Made by a program: the position numbers and the translations under genes. Shown piece after piece: positions 21,304-34,048 of a stretch of 64,000 nt of DNA. Each line of letters begins with the position of its first letter. Positions within the stretch are counted from its first letter, which is position 1. Below the pieces are notes generated by a model. That model did no database searches and was not told the DNA's origin. It saw only the letters and a list, made by a program, of their open reading frames with translations. Source of the stretch: Pratylenchus scribneri (taxonomy: Eukaryota > Nematoda > Chromadorea > Rhabditida > Pratylenchidae); NCBI GenBank assembly GCA_030063045.1, contig JAQSEB010000023.1:6138001-6202000 (forward strand). The letters run 5' to 3'.

Positions 21304-23696
21304 ATGGAAAATTTACCAAATAAAACAATTCGACGTCGATTGCCGCCCGAATTACTTGCCGAAATGCACAAATGTTTGCCATTGGCCGATGCAATCAATA
21401 TTTTGGTGAATGTTCCCACCCGGGCAATTTACCAAAATAATTCGCCCAGAATGCGACGAACAATTCAACGACTCAGAATGGTTTTGTTTTTTACATATTA
21501 ACTTTGATAAATTAAATGTCATTGCTTCCCTTTTAATTTATTTTTCACAATATAGAATTAATTTTTGAATTTTATTGGTTTTGAATTGAACCTATTTTAT
21601 CAACTGACAAATGATAAAAATATCAGCAAAAATTGTTAACAAATTAAATTGAGAATATAAATTAATTTTTAATAATTTCCATCATTTTTCTAGTCTATCA
21701 ATGATTATATTGATACATTTGGCAATGAGGATGAAGAAAATAATGACGAGGAATTTGAGAATTATAATATTGTAGTGTGGAAAGCGGAATTTGACGCATT
21801 GTTGAATTACGGCGCCTGGTTGACACTAAATCAGGAATTTTTGATGGACAAAAATGGAGGAAATCGCATCATTGGTGTGCCCAAAAATTACGTGGAAAAT
21901 TTGATTTTGCATTTGGCAAACATACGGTACACTTTTGAATTATGATTTTTTTGTCGAATCAAACCAAAATTAGTGATACAATTTTATTAATGTACATACG
22001 TATTATCTGTGCGGAGATTTCAAAAATATTTTTGAGATTCTTATTACTATTACTCATATTTGATTCTAAAACGGTGATTTTAGATGAATTTAGAGTTAAC
22101 AATATTAGGCAATCATACATAAAATTTGAAAATTCATAATTATGTATAATTTCAGTCCAACTCAAATGAAAATGATGCTTCAATTGGTTCAAATGAATTT
22201 TGTTTTGAGATGGAGAAGGCAAAATTTCCAAACTTTTTAAAGCCATTATTAAAAATGGATTATCGAATTGGAAGCAGATTTTTATTCCATTCTGTTGAAT
22301 TGAAAGCAGATGATGGCCGAAGTTTGAACATTTATGATGGAGAATTGATTGATGGAGCAGATATCTGTGGATTTTATATATTAAATTTGATTGTGGTGAA
22401 CAATTTGGATAGAAATTATTGGTTTGAAATTAAAATAATTTTGGATTATTCGCAAGAATTTATTTGGCGATTGGAATTCACGCGATGGAAGATTAAGGTG
22501 GTTAAAAATATTTTAAAAAAATATAATGTAAAAATAATTAAATGACAGCCTTTGAATGAAGTGGAAAATGTGCTTAATTGGTTGAAATTGGAGAATTATC
22601 TATTTTTCGAGCAAAATGGCCACAAATTGGAGGCAAAACAAAATATTTATTGTGATTACATTTCCAATTGGGACTTATTTCTGCGTCGTGGTGCCAATTT
22701 TACTCAGTTTCGACATTTCCAAATAAAATGGCCAAAATTTTTTAGTCATAATCCTCAAACTTACGATTATGCCACTTTTTTGTTTATCTACATTTCCAAT
22801 ACAAAGTAAAAAATAATAGAAAATAAATTTTGACTTATTTTTTAGACATCCTGAAGAATTCCTTGAATCAATTGACATTAATTTAGAATTTGATTATTTT
22901 TCTTCTTTAATCGAGACTATTTACTATATTTGTCTCAAAGGCACACCCCAAGGTAAAAAAAATAATTAAACTCCTGAATTTAACGATTTTTATTAATAAG
23001 GTGGAAAGCAAATTAATTTTGACGATGACAAATTGCATATTTTGTCGGCAAAAACTGCAAAACCTCACATTTCTACAACTCCGCGGAATTACAAATTCCC
23101 CAAAGTGACAGGTCCAATATTATTTGGAGATTATGATTTGGAATTCACTTTGGCCAATATACCGACAAAAGGGGAATACGTGTTCGATGTGGCAGTGGAA
23201 TTCGGACATGGACCGGAAAAATTTATTCGGATGAAAATTCAAAAACGAATGGTATTAATGAAAATTCCGATAGAAAGAATTAGGACAGAAATAGAAGTTA
23301 TATTATATATATTATAAGATTTATCCGAAACTCCTTTAAAAATTATCCTTATAAATTGTCATTCCATTTAAATTTCTCGAAATTTTTAATTTTTCTTAAA
23401 GTCAGCTATGCCCGTCTAGATTCATTTAGAGAATTTTTACAATAAATAACATTTTTCGGGGCAATATAAAATTTGCTAATATTAAATAAAAAGAAAGTTT
23501 ACCGTTTCATTTTTTTATTCTATAATTCATTTAAAATAAAAATAAGCATTCTCATTGTATTCAGGCTACAACTATACTAATGGACTTGACCACCGAACTT
23601 TCTTTCAATGGTGGCAGTAAATCGAAAGGGGTGAAAAGAATAAATGAGATGAAGGCGGATGAGAGAGAGAGGAAAATGTCAAAATATAATGAATAA
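21304..23696 (+). pseudogene. F-box-like family gene B, one-base frameshift in exon 3
   Basis: The exons by homology are 21304-21480, 21694-21926, 22156-22497, 22549-22805, 22846-22952, 23001-23251 and 23565-23696. All splice sites are intact and in the family phases. Exon 3 is 342 bases where the phase rule needs 343, so one base is missing near 22200-22212. Upstream reads MKMMLQLVQMNF in one frame and downstream reads EKAKFPNFLKPLL in another. The F-box exon is intact and nearly identical to the other copies. The last exon differs from A and C and ends KMSKYNE with TAA overlapping AATAAA. Either the gene is recently dead, or the missing base is a sequencing error, since every other feature is preserved. 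A truncated F-box protein could still be made. Confidence 0.8.
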
Positions 23697-24119
23697 AAAG
23701 AAAAAGACAAAATACCTTAATTATCTATATTTTTAAATTTTCCATCCATTCGAAAACAAATTAACAAATGAATAATTATTAATTATTAATACATATGTTG
23801 CCGCGGAAGTTGAACTTCAGGAGAAGTTGAACCTGACACACTATTTCGCCAAAGAAGCAGAGTACAAACCTAACCCTAGCCCTTAGCCCCTACCCCTAAT
23901 CCCATGCTGCCGAGCCCCTAACCCTAAACCCATAGTTAGTTTTTTTTTTCTGTTTCTCTGACGAAAATAGTGTGTAAATTCCAGTTTTCGCCCCGACAAT
24001 GTGTATGTAAATTGTATTCAATATTCTTACTATTATATATTATTTAATTTTCCAATTGTTGTTAAAAAATTAATTGAATTTTTGTAGGAACTAGGAATAT
24101 CAATTAAAAAGAATCAAAA

Positions 24120-26334
24120 ATGAAGGATGAAAATCAAATAATTCGTCGTCGATTGCCGCCTGAATTACTGGCCGAAATGCACAAATGTTTGCCATTGGCC
24201 GATGCCATCAATGTTTTGGTGAATGTTCCCACCCGGGCAATTTACCAAAATAATTCGCCCAGAATGCGTCGCACAATTCAACGCATTAAAACGGTTTAAA
24301 AATATTAAATTTACTAAATTTTTAATCAAACATAATTAAAATTACAATTTACAACATATGTTTAGATTTGTTATTAATAATGGTAATCGGGTTTACATCC
24401 CCTTTTTTAGAAAATGAAAGGTCCATTCTCTTATGGATCAGCAGTATTAGGGTTTTAAGTAGAGTTCAGTTTTTCAAAATTTCCGGACCCGGTTCCGAGT
24501 TTTTTTTCAGAAAAAATTACCCGGGCCCGGTAAAAAAAGAGCCGTCTTCCGGGCCCGGTTGTGTTTTAAAATTTTCCGGGTTACGAGCTCATAAAAATGC
24601 CCAAAAAAAGCCAGTTTTTCCGGGCCCGGCCTGACGCCGGACTCTAGTTTTAAGTTCATTCGGCGATTGCCACCAGCCTTTAAATGGTGGCATGTAAAGT
24701 GGGAACCAAGAATTTTTTTCAAAAATAATTAAGGCTAAATATTATCTAAACCAATGATTTCAATAATTTTTTTCCAGTCTCTCTATGAATATATTGGAAC
24801 ATTGGTCAATGTTCAAAAGGACAATAATCGAAAAGCATTGATTGTTCGCAATGAAATTGAATGGTCACCCCAATTTTATGCATTATTGCGCTATGGCAGT
24901 TTGACATCATGGCGACAATGGTGGATGTGGTTGAGCAACATTATTGGAGTGCCAGAAAATTTCTTGGGAGAATTACTCCTCTATTTGGCAAATTCAAGGT
25001 TTATTCTTCATTATAATTTGATTTATATTTTAAATTAATTGAATTTTATCACAAAAATTATGAAAATCCCCTTTCTTTTTTTAATTTTTCCCTTAAAAAA
25101 TTTTATTTTTAATTAAAGTTTGACAAAAATGATGCTTCATCATGCGGAAATGAATTTCTCGAGTGCAACACTTCCAATTCCATCATTTTTGAAGCAATTA
25201 TTCAAAGGGAAGCAATATCAAAATGATGACCGAATTGTATTCGAAACTGGTGAATTGAAAGCGGAGAATGGTCAAATTTTGTGCATTTTTGAAGGAGAAT
25301 TGGACAAAATATACAATGGAAATTATCTTTTGAAATTGTTCGTCATCAATAAAACGGATCGAAAGAATTGGTTTCAAATTACAATGACTCTGGATTCAAC
25401 GAAAAAATTCATCCGGAGATTGGAATTCACTCAATGGGTATAATAAAGAAATTTATTTAAATTGTATTTAATTTATTAAATTACAGCCTTTGGACGAAAT
25501 TGACTTATGCAAAAAACTCAGTTGGTCGATTTATGATGAGCTCAAACAAAATGGCAATGTTTTGGAGGCGAAAGGATACATTTTGTGGAATCCCAAGTTG
25601 GACATGTTTATTCGACGCGGAGTTGCATTTACCAAATTTCGACACTTCAAAATAAATGAAAATTATCATTTTTATCACATCCCGATCAGTTATGTTGATT
25701 TTTTGATCAGCTATATTTCTAACACAAAGTAAAATTTTATAGAAAAATCTTAATTTTATATTTTTTTCAGATATCCTGAGCAATTCCTTGAATCGATCGA
25801 TATTCAATTTGAAAATTGTCTTTGTTCATCATTTATCGATAAAATTTATCAGAATGAAATTCCAAAAGGTATAAATTATAAAATAAATTATTAGATAATT
25901 GATAAATTTTTGTTATTAAGGTGGAAAATTTATAAATGTTGGTGGCGCCAAAAAATTTCATATTTTATCGGCAAAAACTGTGAAATCTGAAATGAAAGAA
26001 TTGGAAGGTTCTTCAAATGTTGGAGAATACAAATTGGATTTCACTTTGGCAAATATGGCAATCAATGTGAAATATGTATTCGATTTTGATGTACAAACTA
26101 AGAGGGGATTCAGTCGAATTATTGGAATGAAAATCCAAAAGCGAAAGGTAATAACAAAATGAAAAAAAACCATTTATTTGATAGAAAAATGACTTATAAT
26201 AATTAAAATAATTGAAGGTTGATGAAATTGCTGAATCGAAGTGCAATGGTCAAATTGGGAAAGGAAAGAAGAGGAAGATAGCAAATGAAGAAGAAGATCA
26301 ACCGACTTATTCTGGAAAAATAATGAAGAAATAA
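24120..26334 (+). CDS. F-box-like family gene C (465 aa, seven exons)
   Basis: The exons are 24120-24293, 24778-24998, 25119-25437, 25487-25728, 25771-25868, 25921-26147 and 26218-26334. Splice phases match gene A, 466 codons with TAA. The F-box (residues 11-49) differs from gene A by only about four bases over the shared ~146 bases. Exons 2-6 have diverged widely but keep the module signatures (WSPQFYALLRYG, WNPKLDMFIRRG, FTKFRHF, ISNTK, LESIDIQFE, YKLDFTLAN). The tail GKGKKRKIANEEEDQPTY parallels gene A and is a candidate nuclear signal. TTTTTGTAG about 30 bases before the ATG could be a trans-splice acceptor. Intron 1 holds a small hAT-like element. It is a likely SCF adaptor with unknown substrate. 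Confidence 0.88.
24460..24646. mobile_element. hAT-like miniature element in intron 1 of gene C, 187 bp
   Basis: The flanking duplication GTTTTAAG is perfect (24452-24459 and 24647-24654). The ends are TAGAGTTC and GGACTCTA. Internal CCGGGCCCGG words are shared with the 93-bp copy at 10564. Confidence 0.85.
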
Positions 26335-26555
26335 ATTATTGGATGATAAATTAAAGATGAATCTTCCACCGATGACTTTAAAATAAAAAATGATTTGTTT
26401 TATTTATTGATTTTTTGATAAAATTATGCCGGTTTATTTGATTCAAATTTGAAAATTAGTTGAAAACAACAATCTCAATTCTTATATTTTTTACATAATA
26501 AACACAATTTAAACACAAATTTATTACAGATAGATTTACAAATCAATCAATAATA

Positions 26556-29500
26556 ATGAATTTAAATTTGGAGCAACCAAGTCGACGATTGCCGCCTGAA
26601 TTACTGGCCGAAATTCACAAATGTTTGCCATTGGCCGATGCCATCAATGTTTTGGTGAATGTTCCCACCCGGGCAATTTACCAAAATAATTCGCCCAGAA
26701 TGCGTCGAACAATTCAACGCATTAAAACGGTTTCTATTTTTTTTATATAATTAACTAATTTAAACATGAAATAATGTATAAAGTTCTCCCAATTCTCTGA
26801 ACAATTCTGATAAGCCAATTGCCAAAATTGATTTTAAGAGTAAATTATAAAAAGTTTTACTGAATGGGTACGCCCAAATTTAGCGCCGTTTATAATAGCT
26901 CATCAATAATTGAACCATTTATGATGATTTTACTATTAAATTAAAGAGGAACTTTAGCTATTAAATTATATCAATTTTATTCAAATTGGTTCTGAAATAA
27001 TGAAATTGTGAGTAAAGGCATTTTAAATGTTTTTAAGGGAATAACTTCATTATTTCTCAACCAATTTAAATAAAATTTAATATCATTTGATAGACAACAA
27101 TCTTACTTTTAATTTGATAATAAAATCATCTAAATTGGTTCAATCCTAAATGAGTTATTTTAACGGCGTCAAATTGGGCTATTCATTTATTGAATTCGTC
27201 ATTAGAATTTGGATGTAATAATCAGAATTCAATATCAAGATTTTTTCTCAAAATTACGAACAAAAAAGAATTAAAAATAATTAATTGAATTTAATAAAAT
27301 TTCAATTTTTAAGACCCTCCGAGAATATATCCATCCATTAGCATTGAAAAATGATGAAAATGAAGGCAACAACATTGCTGAACTAGTCGAGAATGGCAAC
27401 AATGACTCAAAACTTTATAAGAGCATAAATATCGATGGAATATTGCCATGGTCACCAAAAATGGATCTACTTTTTCGTTATGGTGCTTGGCTGCTGCCGA
27501 CCCGAAATTTCTTCATGAATCATCAAAATTCATTTTTATTTGGAGTGCCGAAGGATTTTGTGGAAAATTTGATCGACCATTTGGCCAATTCAATGTAATA
27601 TTTTTAATTTTTATAAAAATTAATGGTATTTAGGCAAAAATTAGCCAAAAAATCAACCTAAAAATAATAGAACGAAAATTGTAAACTAAGGAATATGGAT
27701 TATGATTTATTTTCTTTTTAAGTTTAATTGAACCTAAACCTAAATTTGATTAATCAGATTAGTCGCTTTATTACTATTTAAAAATTTTGACCAAATACAG
27801 GGGAAAGTGGGAAAGGTAAACGGATAGGTTAGGGTCATCCAGGGATAGATTATCAATTATCATCTTACGTATCCGTAAACCGTAATCCATAATCCTAATC
27901 ACCCATAAGGGGAAGGGGACCCTTCATTTCAAAAACAAAAAACATCTCTGGTCTCTGGACCGAGATAACCGAAAAGTACCAAATTAGCAATTCGATGCAT
28001 CTTTATACGAGCTTTGACCAAACCAATTCAATGATTTTTGCTGTGAAATTTGAATTTTAGGAAAAAATTAAAATTCTTTTGGCTTATAAGAATTCTTTTT
28101 GTTGGTAAATTAAATTGATCCTAAAATTTAGAATGGTCGAAAATGGCTTGGAAATTGTTCAAATTCAATTTGGACCCGGAAATGAACTTCCGCAGAGTTT
28201 ATTGCAATTATTGGATCGGGCGAAAATGTGTTCAGCCGGCAGAAGTGGACGGATTTTGTTGGAATCGATTAACCTGAAAATTGGCGAAAATAATGTGCAC
28301 ATTTTTGATGGAGAATTGAACGGTGGCGGCGATGAATTGACAATGCATTTGGTGAATAAGAAAGATCCAAGGAAATGGTTTGAAATTCGAATTATTCTGC
28401 TTATGGGATCAAGGACTTACATTCGAGGATTCGAATTTTCGGCAATTCAGGTGTGGTTTAAATTTAAAATTCGGAAGGCCCTAAAACTCATCCAATCAAA
28501 CTTTTTCAATTTAACTCGGATTTTTTTTTTTATTAATTTTTAAAATTGAATTTTTTAAAATTTACTTTAAATTTAAAGTATTATTGAGATTATTAGAACA
28601 AAAATTTATGGATTTGATTGAAAAATGCAAAAGTTCTGACCAAAAGAGCGATAAAATAGGCCAAATCATAAAAATATAAAAACTTTCCGGAACAATCGGA
28701 ATAAAAATAAAACTTTCCGGAACAACCGGAATAAAAAATAAAACTTTCCGGAACAACCGGAATAAAAAATAAAACTTTCCGGAAAAACCGGAACAAATAG
28801 TAAAACCTTCCGGAACAACCGGAATAAAAAAATAAAACTTTCCGGAACAACCGGAACAAAAAATAAAACTTTCCGGAATAACCGGAATAAAAAATAAAAC
28901 TTTTCGGAACAACCGGAACAAAAAATAAAACTTTCCGGAACAACCGGAATAAAAAATAAAACTTTCCGGAACAACCGGAACAAAAAATAAAACTTCGGAA
29001 CAACCGGAATAAAAAATAAAACTTTCCGGAACAACCGGAATAAAAAATAAAACTTTCCGGAAAAACCGGAACAAATAGTAAAACCTTCCGGAACAACCGG
29101 AATAAAAAAATAAAACTTTCCGGAACAACCGGAACAAAAAATAAAACTTTCCGGAATAACCGGAATAAAAAATAAAACTTTTCGGAACAACCGGAACAAA
29201 AAATAAAACTTTCCGGAACAACCGGAATAAAAAATAAAACTTTCCGGAACAACCGGAACAAAAAATAAAACTTTCCGGAACAACCGGAATAAAAAATAAA
29301 ACTTTCCGGAACAACCGGAACAAAAAATAAAACTTTCCGGAACAACCGGAATAAAAAACAAAACTTTTCGGAACAACCGGAACAAAAACAAAACTTTCCG
29401 GAACAACCGGAACAAAAAATAAAACTTTCCGGAACAACCGGAATAAAAAATAAAACTTTCCGGAACAACCGGAACAAAAAATAAAACTTTCCGGAACAAC

Positions 29501-32500
29501 CGGAATAAAAAACAAAACTTTTCGGAACAACCGGAACAAAAACAAAACTTTCCGGAACAACCGGAACAAAAAATAAAACTTTCCGGAACAACCGGAATAA
29601 AAAATAAAACTTTCCGGAACAACCGGAACAAAAAATAAACTTTTCGGAACAACCGGAACAAAAAATAAACTTTTCGGAACAACCGGAATAAAAAATAAAA
29701 CTTTCCGGAACAACCGGAACAAAAAATAAAACTTCCGGAAACCGGAACAACCGGAACAAAGAATAAAACTTTCCGGAACAACCGGAATAAAAAAATAAAA
29801 CTTTCCGGAAAACATCAGTTTTGAATAAAATGCCAACATGCTAGTTTTTTATCTATTTGAATATTTTTCAATTGAGTTCATTTTTAGCCTACTAATGAAT
29901 ATATGGAAGATGGCTGCTTGTTGTCCGAACATTACCAAATTTTGCGAAGATCCTCTCACATTTGGAGTCATCAAATGGATACATTTTTGCGTCGTGGTGC
30001 TGAATTTACACATTTTCGTCATTTCCAAATTGACAAAATTACGGAATGCCCTCCATATTATGCCGAGGAATTGATTTGCTATATGGCCTATACAAAGTGA
30101 GGGGAAATTTTTATTCTAATTCTAAAATTAAATCAATTCAGAAATCCGGAATATGTGCTTGAATTGGTGGACATAAAAATTGAATATTCTGCAATGTCAA
30201 AAATGTTTCATCAAATTTGGAATTTTTGTCGCAAAGGAATACCAAAAGGTGAGTTTGAAAGAATATTTATTTAAAATTTATTTTATCAAAAATACTTCAA
30301 ATATTTTTCTTCATGTAATTTGGATCCAAAACACGGATAGGACCTTATTTTAACATATTTGGCTACACCAGAGTTATCCAGATGCAGACCATATTTTTCC
30401 CCACTTAAAATCAGCCTCTGCCTCTGTTACCCCCAAAATTGGTCAAAGTTTCTAACCCTAAAATATAATTTTTTTCCATCATTTTACAATCAAATATGTA
30501 TTTACAAATGTGACCATCGGCATTTTCTTAACAATATTTCCATAAATTGACCAAAATGGAAGGAAAATTCATGTTTCGCATTAAAATTTAAATTATCCAA
30601 AAAATGCTGTTTGAATTCGAATTATATACAATATAAAAAGCTAATGTCAGGCGGTTTTTGGGGTGTAATAAGGTCCCGGATTAGAGTTGGGGGACGGGGG
30701 TTGGAAAATTACATCAGGAATGCACACGTATTGATGAATATGGACATGGTTTTGGGAGAGGTTGAGTTTGGCCAGGTGGTTAGCAGAGGGGCAAAACCGG
30801 TATTTGGACTTAGAATTTGGCCGAATTTTTTAGATTTTCGTTTATAACTTTTTTATATATGAATATTTTGAAATGAAATATAGTTGTTGCCCATCTATGA
30901 TATGGGAGCTTCAAAAAGGTATATAATATATGGGGGTGCGCAGCTTGGCCTAGGACGAGTTCGTGTTAGAAGATGCGCAGGTCATGATTTGGCCATATCC
31001 CGCCCCAGAGCTAACCCTATAGTGGAAGTAGGAATTGGATTATGAAAATTGGGACTCGGGGGTTTTCGGCCATGGGGAATTCAATTATGACATTAGTTTT
31101 AAGATCCGCGCAACCAGGGGTTTGCAAACCGGTTTAAAATTTTCAAAAAATGGAAATATGGGTGGATTAAGGTGAAAATTTACATTTGGGGGTTTACGAA
31201 TATGGAGAATTCAAAAATGAAATCCGTTTTGTGATTTGCGCAAGGAGTGGTTTGCAAACCGGTTTAGAAAACTTCAAAAAATGGAAATATGAGCGGATTG
31301 AGATGAAAATTGGGATACGGGGGTTTTCGAATATGGGGAATTCGAATTTAATAATGGTTTTGTGATTCGGTAGAAACCGGTTTGCAAACCGATTCAAAAA
31401 AGAAAATTTTTCTAAATAAGACGAAAATTAAAATCTGGGGGTTTTCGAATATGGGAAGTTCGAATTTAATAATAGTTTTGTGATTCCGTCAAAACCGGTT
31501 TGCAAACCGGTTTAAAATTTAATTCGAACACATTATTTGGAAAAAATGCGGGCGAGCGAAGCGAGCCTACCCATGACCTTTAAATAATTTCAAAATCCGA
31601 ACCCTAGGGTAGGTCTAACGCGCCTTGGCGCGTTTACAAACCTCCCAACATATATTCAAAATTCCCACATATTCCTTAAACCCACGTATTCTTTACTCTC
31701 ACTTCCCTAACGCCCCACTTCCCTTCCATCCACTAGTTATATATAATATAAAAAGCTAATGTCAGGTGGTTTTTGGGGTATAATAAGGTTCTGTTTGAGA
31801 GTTGGGGGATGGGGGTTGGAAAACTACATCAGGAATGCACACGTATAGATGAAATTGGACATGGTTTGGGATGAGCTTGATTTTGGCCAGGTCGTTAGCA
31901 GAGGGGGAAAACCGGTTTTTGGACTTAGAATTTGACCCAATTTTTTACATTTTCGTTTATAACTTTTTTGTATATGGATATTTTGAAATGAAATATCGTT
32001 GTTGCCCATCTACGATATGAGGGCTTCAAAATGATATATAGCATATGGGGGTGCGCAGCTTGGCCTAGGACGAGTTCGTGTTAGAAGGTGCGCAGGTCAG
32101 GTTTTGGCCATATTCTGCCCCAGAGCTAACCCTATATAAAATGTTGGAGTTGGATGGTGAAAATTGGGACTCGGGGGTTTTCGGCTATGGGGAATTCAAA
32201 TATTGCATCAGATTTGAGATCCGCGCAACAGGTGGTTTGCAAACCGGTTCAAAAAATATCGAAGAATGAAAATTTTGTCTGATTGAAGCGAAAATTGTGA
32301 TTCTGGGGTTTTCGGATATGGGGAATTCAAAAATGGCATTGGTTTTTATGAATGCGCAACAGGTGGTTTACAAACCGGTTCAAAAAATGTCAAAAAATAA
32401 AATATGATCGGATTTGGGTGAAAATTAGGATTCGGGGGTTTTCGAATATGGAGAATTCAAAAATGATATTGGGTTAATGTTCCGCGCAAAGAGTGGTTTG

Positions 32501-33353
32501 CAAACCGGTTTAAAATGGAAATTTTCATCGGATTGAGGTGAAAATTGGGACTCGGGGGTTTTCGGGTATGGCGAATTCAAAAATGAAATTGGTTTTATGA
32601 TCTATGAAAAAGGTGGTTTGCAAACCGATTCAAAAAATTTCTAAGATAGGGAAAAAAGCGGGCGAGCGAAGCGAGCCTGCCCACGACCTTTAAATAATTT
32701 CAAAATCCGAATCCCTAGGGTAGGTCGAACGCGCCTTGGCGCGTTAACATGAAAAGAAGGCTGTAATCCCTCCCGACATCTTACCAAATCCTTCCCACGT
32801 ATTCCTTACACCCACTTCCCTTACGCCCCACTTCCCTTACGTCCACTAGTTTATGTAAAATATAAAACATCTAATTTATATATCAAATAAGGTGGACGTT
32901 TGCTGAAATCGGGCAATGAGAATTTATTTATTTTGGCTGGCACTGCACATGACCCAATCAAAATTGTGAATGAAAATGATGAGACAGACACAGAGGATGG
33001 CAACAATTATTTCGATCGACTGGAATTCACCCTGGCCAATTGGCATTCCAATTTTGGCTTCCTCTTCGATTTTGATGTGCTTTACCCGAAACAATTGAAA
33101 GGAAAGGAGGAAAAAACAATTGAAATTACAATCAAGCGTCGAAAAGTAATTTTTAGTTTAAAAATAAATTTTAAAAACTACTCAAAACCATTTTCAGAAC
33201 GAATTGATGAAATTGGATTGTGTCATCGGCGGCGATAATAAACATGGAATTAAGAGAAAATCACCGCCAACAATTGAAGTTTATAATGAAATTGATGCTT
33301 TTTACGATGATGGCCGTAGAGGATACAAGAAAGCAAAATACATTTTTCGGTGA
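26556..33353 (+). CDS. F-box-like family gene D (499 aa, seven exons, 6.8 kb)
   Basis: The exons are 26556-26729, 27314-27594, 28132-28450, 29888-30096, 30142-30248, 32892-33145 and 33198-33353. All phases match genes A-C and the frame is 500 codons with TGA. The F-box exon is nearly identical to its paralogs. Module signatures are kept: WSPKMDLLFRYG, FGPGNELPQSLL, MDTFLRRGAEFTHFRHF, LVDIKIEY, LEFTLANW. The tail differs from A and C (GGDNKHGIKRKSPP ... KAKYIFR) but is still basic. Introns 1, 3 and 5 have been inflated by a palindromic MITE, a 1.1-kb minisatellite and two Helitron-like units, yet no exon is damaged, which suggests the gene is still selected. Confidence 0.87.
26868..27190. mobile_element. 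Palindromic MITE family M, copy in intron 1 of gene D
   Basis: It is bounded by CGCCCAAATTTAGCGCCG and CGGCGTCAAATTGGGC. The inner inverted text TTGAACCATTTATGATGATTTT faces AAAATCATCTAAATTGGTTCAA. Confidence 0.8.
28690..29812. repeat. 31-bp minisatellite, about 36 units, in intron 3 of gene D
   Basis: The unit is AAAACTTTCCGGAACAACC followed by GGAATAAAAAAT or GGAACAAAAAAT, the two versions often alternating. Longer-range order exists: the variant ACAAATAGTAAAACCTTCCGG recurs at an offset of about 278 bp, and a block with AAAAACAAAACTTTTCGG recurs about 153 bp apart. The array ends about 75 bp before exon 4. Because no frame of the unit contains a stop on the minus strand, three overlapping long frames appear there; they are artefacts. 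Confidence 0.95.
30622..31736. mobile_element. Helitron-like unit 1 in intron 5 of gene D
   Basis: It starts TTATATACAATATAAAAAGC and ends TCCACTAG followed by T. Near its 3' end are GGGCGAGCGAAGCGAGCC and the hairpin ACGCGCC-TT-GGCGCGT. The interior has four ~115-bp repeats around TTTGCAAACCGGTTT and GGGGTTTTCGAATATGG. There are no terminal inverted repeats and no target duplication, and it ends in CTAG-T, which suits a Helitron. The 5' TC is not clear. Confidence 0.6.
31737..32849. mobile_element. Helitron-like unit 2, head-to-tail with unit 1
   Basis: The start (TTATATATAATATAAAAAGC) and end (GTCCACTAG-T) are the same as in unit 1, joined directly to it with no host base between. It has the same internal ~115-bp repeats and the same GCGAAGCGAGCC and CGCGCCTTGGCGCG words. 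Unit length is about 1,113 bp against 1,115 bp for unit 1. Confidence 0.6.
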
Positions 33354-34048
33354 ATTATTTTGACATACTGAAGAAAGGATAATTTTATTTTAATTTAGAA
33401 AAGCATATTTTTTAAAATTATTTGATGCCATTATTTTCAAGCTATTTACTTTGCATTTTTTAAATTGTTTCAATTTTGAAGATATAAATTTTGTTCATTT
33501 TTTTATTCGGCATTTTTCAGTTAATTTCTTATAAAATTTTGAAATGAGCTTGAAAAATAGTATGAGAGGCAGATTGTGGAAACGAACAACTTTATCGCAC
33601 ATTAAAAATTCACAAGACCAAATTCTGACTAATAGTAAATGTCAAATATTTATTGTCCAAATTCGATTGACGCCCCCAATATCTAATTGTCTGGCTTTCC
33701 TTATGGAGAATTAGGGCTAATCAAGAATAATAAAAGGTTCTTGATTTTGGACAAAACATGATAATAATGAATTTTTTAATATTTGAAGAAAATCGGGACA
33801 AAGTGGATTATATTGGTGAAATTGGTGACAATGACAAGGAAAATTGGTCAGTCTAAAAAAATGAAATATCAAAAATAAATTTTAATGAAATGAAGTTTAA
33901 ATTTGGAGCTGTGGCCAAAAAGAACCGTTTTAGTAATTAAATGAAGGTAGTAAATGTTCTAGTTTCTATTTCTATGAATCCAAATTTTTGTTAGCCATCC
34001 ATTCGAAATGACTTTTGATTTGCCCCTAAATATTTTCAATGTGCCTGG

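Noticed and set aside
23865..23935. CCTAACCCTAGCCC-type text suggesting a telomere
   Set aside because: Short and irregular, and not the TTAGGC repeat usual for nematodes; it lies between intact genes.
28562..29839. Three overlapping minus-strand frames of 371-425 codons rich in F, S, G and C
   Set aside because: They come from the 31-bp minisatellite, which lacks stops in all three minus-strand frames; the region is intron 3 of gene D.
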